Assembly (NCBI RefSeq): GCF_001988955.1
Contig: NZ_CP014263.1
Coordinates: forward strand, 3,256,001 to 3,320,000
Length of the DNA: 64,000 nt
Source of the DNA: Spirosoma montaniterrae
Lineage (GTDB): Bacteria > Bacteroidota > Bacteroidia > Cytophagales > Spirosomataceae
Reading direction: 5' to 3'
Shown: in pieces, positions 59,965 through 64,000 of the stretch
Layout: each line of letters begins with the position of its first letter
How positions within the stretch are numbered: the first letter of the stretch is position 1
The notes under the pieces: model-generated
Told to the model about the DNA's origin: nothing
Databases searched by the model: none
The model's input: the letters and a program-made list of their open reading frames with translations, nothing else
Position numbers and translations under genes: made by a program

Positions 59965-60930
59965 ATGATTACCACCGAATTCACGAAAGCAGACTTAACC
60001 AGAACGGCCACCCTCGAAGGCATGTTTCGCCTGAACAGCACCGCCAACGGGCTAACAGGCGACGGTCTGGAAGCTCCCGGCAGCGAACCAACCACGCCTG
60101 CCGAACAATTTGAGGGTCGTAATGGCTACGATGCCTCGTTTTTGCCCGGCTGGGAAATCGACCTGCCCTTAGCCACCGGAGCAGCCGCACAGGACATGCG
60201 CCAACTGCGCGACGGCAGCGGCAGTGTTGAGCTGACCTACCAGAACTTCTCCGTTGTGATGTCGGCATCGCGCCGGTTGTCTATGATTACGGCGGTCAAC
60301 ATCAACGGGCAGGAATCGCGCCGGATGAGCCGCATCGACAAGTGGAGTTTCGATGGGCGGTTGGACAAGACCGATCAGTGGGGCGACGAACTTTACTTCC
60401 GCAACGACCTCGACCGGGGCCACATGGTTCGGCGCGAAGACCCTATCTGGGGTACGTTTGAGGAAGCCCGCACGGCCAACGTCGATACGTTTCATTTCAC
60501 CAATAGCTGCCCACAGATGGCAGGCGTCAACCAGCGGACATGGCTGGGGTTGGAAGATCACATCCTGAAACACGCCCGCGCCGATGGCATGCTGGTAACG
60601 GTGTTTACAGGGCCGTTTTTCAGCGACCACGACCTGCCCTACCGGGGCGCATTAGTGCCGCTGGCATTCTGGAAAGTAGTTGCCATTGTTACGGAAGATG
60701 GCCGCCCGTCGGCCACGGCCTACAAAGTCAGTCAGGCGCGGGAACTGGAAGAACTGGAGTTTGTATTTGCTGGCTACAAAACGTTCCAGATTAGCATTCA
60801 GCAAGTGATGGATGCTACTAATCTCGATTTCAGCGCGTTATTACCCTTCGATGGCTTTACGGCCCACGAACGGGCCACGGGCGAACCGCTCGTTGAATTG
60901 ATTGACCGACTCGAAAATATCCGGATTTAA
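59965..60930 (+). CDS. DNA/RNA non-specific endonuclease (NUC family), gene 5 of the conflict-like operon
   Basis: A 321-residue nuclease of the beta-beta-alpha metal type. It carries the signature D-R-G-H153-M (LDRGHMVRRED), the FHFTNSCPQMAGVNQRTWLGLED metal-binding segment and VFTGPFF, all as in NucA/EndoG-like enzymes. There is no signal peptide, unlike most NucA proteins, so the enzyme stays in the cytosol where it could attack invader or host DNA. The N-terminal 90 residues (LTRTATLEGMFRLN, AEQFEGRNGYDASFLPG) are unusual and may be an inhibitory or docking segment. It is the last gene, 14 bases after the ATPase gene, and a GC-rich hairpin follows. Confidence 0.92.
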   Translation: MITTEFTKADLTRTATLEGMFRLNSTANGLTGDGLEAPGSEPTTPAEQFEGRNGYDASFLPGWEIDLPLATGAAAQDMRQLRDGSGSVELTYQNFSVVMSASRRLSMITAVNINGQESRRMSRIDKWSFDGRLDKTDQWGDELYFRNDLDRGHMVRREDPIWGTFEEARTANVDTFHFTNSCPQMAGVNQRTWLGLEDHILKHARADGMLVTVFTGPFFSDHDLPYRGALVPLAFWKVVAIVTEDGRPSATAYKVSQARELEELEFVFAGYKTFQISIQQVMDATNLDFSALLPFDGFTAHERATGEPLVELIDRLENIRI

Positions 60931-60936
60931 CTGTGT

Positions 60937-60969
60937 AGCGGGGGCGGCTCAGAACCCACCGCCCCCGCT
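60937..60969 (+). terminator. GC-rich hairpin after the conflict-like operon
   Basis: AGCGGGGGCGG and CCGCCCCCGCT form a perfect 11-bp stem with an 11-base loop, starting six bases after the nuclease stop codon. There is no T-run, so it may be a factor-dependent end or a stabilising 3' structure. Confidence 0.6.
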
Positions 60970-61033
60970 ATGTGTTGTGTCTGTGCGAACGGCGGCAACC
61001 GTTAACTGCCTGCTGTTGACTGTTCACTGATCA

Positions 61034-63451
61034 ATGCTTTACCCCAAGACATTAGACTATAAATTAGGGTTCGATACCATTCGGGAGCGGCTGAAAGACG
61101 CCTGCATCAGTCCGCTGGGGCAGGATTATGTCGACAAAATCCGCTTCACCGACAACCTGCAACTCATTGACAAACTGCTCCGCCAAACCGACGAGTTTCG
61201 GCAAATTGTGCAGTTTGAACCCGACTTTCCGAGCAGCAACTACATCGATGTGCGGCCCCACCTCAGCCGCGCCCGCGTAGAAGGGTTGGCCCTGACCGAA
61301 GCCGAATTCTTCGACCTTAAATTAGCCCTGCGCACCGTTCAGGGATGTTTGGCGTTTCTGAGCAAACGCGAACAAGACAACGGCTTCCCGTTTCTGCGCG
61401 AACTGGCTGGCCCGGTGGCCGTCAACAAAGCCCTGACCGACGCCCTCGAACGCGTAATCGACGACCGGGGTCTGGTGCGCGACTCGGCCTCGCCCGAACT
61501 CGCCAGCATTCGTCGGCGAATCATTGCCGAACAGGCCAACCTGCGAAAACGACTCGACAGCATTCTGCGGCAGGCCCGGCAAAACGGCTGGATTCCCGAC
61601 GACCTTAGTCTGACCGTGCGTGGGGGGCGACTTGTGATTCCAATTGCCGCCGAACACAAACGCAAAATCAAGGGCTTCGTACACGATGAGTCGCAGACGG
61701 GGCAGACGGTATTTCTGGAACCCGCCGAAGTATTCGATGCCAACAACGAAATCCGCGAACTCGAATACGAAGAACGGCGCGAAATCTATCGAATTCTGAT
61801 GGCTCTGACCGATCAGATTCGCCCGCACCTCGAAGACCTTCGCAGAGCCGTTAATTTCCTGGCACAGATCGACTTTATCCGGGCCAAAGCCAAATTAGCC
61901 ATACAGTTGGACGCAAGTTTGCCCAAACTCATTGACCGACCGTTTGTGAACTGGACCAACGCCCGGCATCCGCTGTTGCATCTGTCCTTTCAGAAACAGG
62001 GCAAGAGTGTGGTGCCGCTGAGCGTTCGGCTCGATGAAAAAGCACGCATTCTGATTATCTCCGGCCCCAACGCAGGCGGTAAGTCGGTGGCTCTGAAAAC
62101 CATCGGATTAGTGCAGTATATGCTGCAATGCGGCCTGCTGGTGCCAATGGCCGACTTTTCGGAGATGGGCGTGTTTGAGAATCTGTTTATCGACATCGGT
62201 GATGAGCAATCGCTTGAGAACGACCTGAGTACATACTCATCGCACCTCACGGCCATGAAACAGTTTGTAATCGGAGCCAACAAACGAACGCTGTTTCTGA
62301 TCGATGAATTTGGCACCGGCACCGAACCGGGTCTCGGCGGAGCCATTGCCGAATCGATTCTGGAAGACCTCAACAAATCGGGCGCGTATGGCGTCATCAA
62401 CACCCACTACACCAACCTGAAAGTCTTTGCCGACAAAACGCCGGGCCTGATCAATGGGGCCATGCGCTTCGACGGCGAACACCTCGAACCGCTGTATCAG
62501 TTGGAGATTGGACGCCCCGGCTCGTCGTTTGCGTTCGAGATTGCCCAGAAAATCGGTTTGCCGAAAGGCATCATCGAGCGGGCCAAAGATAAACTCGGTA
62601 ATCAGCAGGTGAGCTTCGAGAAGTTACTGAAAGAGTTAGACATCGAGAAGCGCGTTTTTTCGGAGAAGAACCTCGAAATCAGCATTAATCAGCGCAAAGC
62701 AGCACAACAATTGGCCGAATACACGGCCCTGAAAACGCGGTTGGATAACGAGCAGAGGCAGTTGCTCAACGACGCTAAACAGAAGGCCAAAGCACTGGTG
62801 CAGGAAGCTAATCAGCGCATCGAAAACACGATTCGCGAGATCAAGGAAAATAAAGCCGAGCGCGACACCACAAAGCAGGTTCGGCAGGAACTGGAGCGGT
62901 TTGAACAGAAAGAACTAAAACCCGATATTATCATTGTCGACACGCCCAAAACCGACGACGACGAGTTCGAAAGCGATAACGGCGTTATCTCGGTAGGCAG
63001 TTACGTCAGAATTCAGGGGCAAAACGCCATTGGTGAGGTGATGGCCCTGCGCGGCAAAGACGCCGAAGTACGCATCGGCGATCTGAAATCGAACATAAAA
63101 CTGAACCGGCTCGAAAAGGTTAGTAAGAAGACCTTTAAGCAGGCTACCGAAACTCGCGACGACCGCCCCCGCAGTCGGGGGGTAGACATGAACGAGAAGA
63201 TGCAGAATTTCAGCTTCAACCTCGACATTCGGGGCAAGCGGGGCGAAGAAGCCCTCGGCGAAGTAGACCGTTTCTTCGACGACGCCCTCATGCTCGGCTA
63301 CCCTGAGTTACGCATTGTGCATGGCAAAGGCGACGGTATTCTCAGGACGCTGGTGCGCAATCACCTGCGTGGCTACAAGCAGGTAGCTCGTATGGAAGAC
63401 GAACACGCCGACCGGGGTGGAGCGGGGGTGACGATTGTAAAAATGAAATAA
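61034..63451 (+). CDS. mutS2: MutS2, endonuclease and ribosome-rescue ATPase
   Basis: An 805-residue MutS2. It has an N-terminal helical core (YPKTLDYKLGFDTIRERLKDACISPLGQDY), a clamp/lever region (LTVRGGRLVIPIAAEHKRKIKGFVHDESQTGQTVFLEP), ATPase with Walker A GPNAGGKSVALK, Walker B FLIDEFGTGTEPG, the DLSTYSSHL segment, a long coiled coil (FEKLLKELDIEKRVFSEKN onward), and a C-terminal Smr domain (LDIRGKRGEEALGEVDRFFDDA, IVHGKGDGILR). It is known to suppress recombination and to split collided ribosomes in other bacteria. No mismatch-recognition domain, as expected. Core gene, marking the end of the accessory region. Confidence 0.96.
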   Translation: MLYPKTLDYKLGFDTIRERLKDACISPLGQDYVDKIRFTDNLQLIDKLLRQTDEFRQIVQFEPDFPSSNYIDVRPHLSRARVEGLALTEAEFFDLKLALRTVQGCLAFLSKREQDNGFPFLRELAGPVAVNKALTDALERVIDDRGLVRDSASPELASIRRRIIAEQANLRKRLDSILRQARQNGWIPDDLSLTVRGGRLVIPIAAEHKRKIKGFVHDESQTGQTVFLEPAEVFDANNEIRELEYEERREIYRILMALTDQIRPHLEDLRRAVNFLAQIDFIRAKAKLAIQLDASLPKLIDRPFVNWTNARHPLLHLSFQKQGKSVVPLSVRLDEKARILIISGPNAGGKSVALKTIGLVQYMLQCGLLVPMADFSEMGVFENLFIDIGDEQSLENDLSTYSSHLTAMKQFVIGANKRTLFLIDEFGTGTEPGLGGAIAESILEDLNKSGAYGVINTHYTNLKVFADKTPGLINGAMRFDGEHLEPLYQLEIGRPGSSFAFEIAQKIGLPKGIIERAKDKLGNQQVSFEKLLKELDIEKRVFSEKNLEISINQRKAAQQLAEYTALKTRLDNEQRQLLNDAKQKAKALVQEANQRIENTIREIKENKAERDTTKQVRQELERFEQKELKPDIIIVDTPKTDDDEFESDNGVISVGSYVRIQGQNAIGEVMALRGKDAEVRIGDLKSNIKLNRLEKVSKKTFKQATETRDDRPRSRGVDMNEKMQNFSFNLDIRGKRGEEALGEVDRFFDDALMLGYPELRIVHGKGDGILRTLVRNHLRGYKQVARMEDEHADRGGAGVTIVKMK

Positions 63452-63459
63452 AGAGTTTT

Positions 63460-63542
63460 AAACGCAGAGTTTGAAGAGTCTTTCGCAGAGAACACGGAGA
63501 AACTCAGCGAACTCTGCGAAAAACTCTACAACCTCTGCGTTT
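63460..63542. repeat. Long inverted repeat, family E
   Basis: Arms 63460-63490 and 63512-63542 (31 bases) pair with three mismatches around a 21-base loop. The outer end is AAACGCAGAG / CTCTGCGTTT. It lies nine bases after the mutS2 stop codon. Confidence 0.85.
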
Positions 63543-63713
63543 GAGCATGAATGCAGTTATTTTTAATATGATGTGATTCAGGATTTTACGGAGATGACCA
63601 TTTCGCGGGCTGGTCGGTTGGTTAAGGAATTTTAACGAATTTCGATACGGTAAATACTGTAGTTTTGTTCATTCGTTTCAAACAGCCGGGGGCTGTCTGG
63701 GTCTGTTACACGT

Positions 63714-64000
63714 ATGCGACATCTTCTAATCATAGCACTCTTTCTCAGCACAATAGCCTTACCCAGCCGGGTACGGGCGCAGGGGAAGTATGTAATTGGC
63801 AGTGTAATTGACCAGACTACCGGTAAGGGCGTCGACAAAGCAACCGTAATTAACCAGCGAACGCGGCAACGTGCCCGTACCAATGCCAGCGGTAAGTTTT
63901 TCCTAACGGTACAGCAGGGCGATTCGCTCATTTTAAGCAGCCAGCTTTATAACCGCGTTGGCATAGTATATGACGGCTCTGAAAACCCGCAACTGATTGC
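63714..64000 (+). CDS. Secreted protein with CarboxypepD_reg-like domain (5' fragment)
   Basis: The frame opens at ATG 63714 and is still open at the end of the window (95 residues seen). It has a signal peptide (MRHLLIIALFLSTIALPSRVRAQ) followed by a carboxypeptidase regulatory-like beta fold (YVIGSVIDQTTGKGVDKATVINQ, TNASGKFFLTVQQGDSLILSS). This start is found in stand-alone surface proteins as well as in TonB-dependent receptors; the plug region is not reached, so I cannot tell which. A TAGTTTTG box at 63660-63667 could be its promoter. Gene-free sequence precedes it (63452-63713). Confidence 0.75.
   Translation, partial: MRHLLIIALFLSTIALPSRVRAQGKYVIGSVIDQTTGKGVDKATVINQRTRQRARTNASGKFFLTVQQGDSLILSSQLYNRVGIVYDGSENPQLI

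Overview
The window comes from a Bacteroidota chromosome of the order Cytophagales, most likely the Spirosomaceae (Spirosoma/Fibrella-like). The evidence is a SusC/SusD pair, four secreted proteins with type 9 secretion (T9SS) C-terminal sorting tails, promoter boxes of the TAnnTTTG type, a ZapA-RNase Y gene order usual in this phylum, and roughly half-GC coding sequence with AT-rich gaps. I did not find rRNA, tRNA, an insertion sequence, a CRISPR array or a replication origin.

Layout. 0-4 kb: the 3' end of purK, an Uma2-family gene, an arsR-arsM-metallophosphoesterase mini-operon with two matching operator dyads, and recO. 4-13.5 kb: a serine protease, DUF937 and LysM/BON envelope proteins, an outer-membrane barrel, a PliI-like protein, an HxlR regulator with a clean operator dyad, miaA, a rhodanese, a T9SS cargo protein, a PASTA protein and riboflavin synthase. 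13.6-17 kb: a leftward sugar operon (3,4-ketoisomerase, PLP aminotransferase, GT2, methyltransferase). 17-26 kb: core genes (pheT, a coiled-coil gene, zapA, rny), a DUF4230 protein, an M1 peptidase and a VOC protein. 26-41.5 kb: a 1157-residue T9SS protein, an orphan histidine kinase, a GT-B glycosyltransferase, an NFACT/RqcH-like gene, the SusCD pair and a cellobiose 2-epimerase-like gene.

41.5-61 kb is accessory. The first half (41.58-50.43 kb) is a peptide export island: four double-glycine, Cys-rich precursor peptides, a C39-peptidase ABC exporter, an HlyD adaptor, a C39-like/VKOR/thioredoxin fusion that probably makes disulfides, a UGT-type glycosyltransferase and a LuxR regulator whose receiver lacks its phosphoacceptor Asp. 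Both outward ends carry the same promoter, TTG-N20-TACCTTTG. Beside it lies a 51-residue lasso-leader-like precursor with no maturation genes in view.

The second half (52.26-60.93 kb) is a tightly packed five-gene operon: membrane alpha/beta hydrolase, trypsin-like protease, trypsin-like protease fused to a P-loop module, a 1051-residue STAND-like ATPase, and a NUC-family (DRGHM) nuclease. It looks like a sensor, protease-relay and effector conflict system, and is the best candidate here for an undescribed defence or programmed-death system. mutS2 then returns to core sequence.

Several short gaps between genes are filled by long, nearly perfect inverted repeats built from degenerate 7- or 8-base words. 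Two sequence families occur twice each, and in three cases a neighbouring stop codon lies inside the element or its repeat tract.
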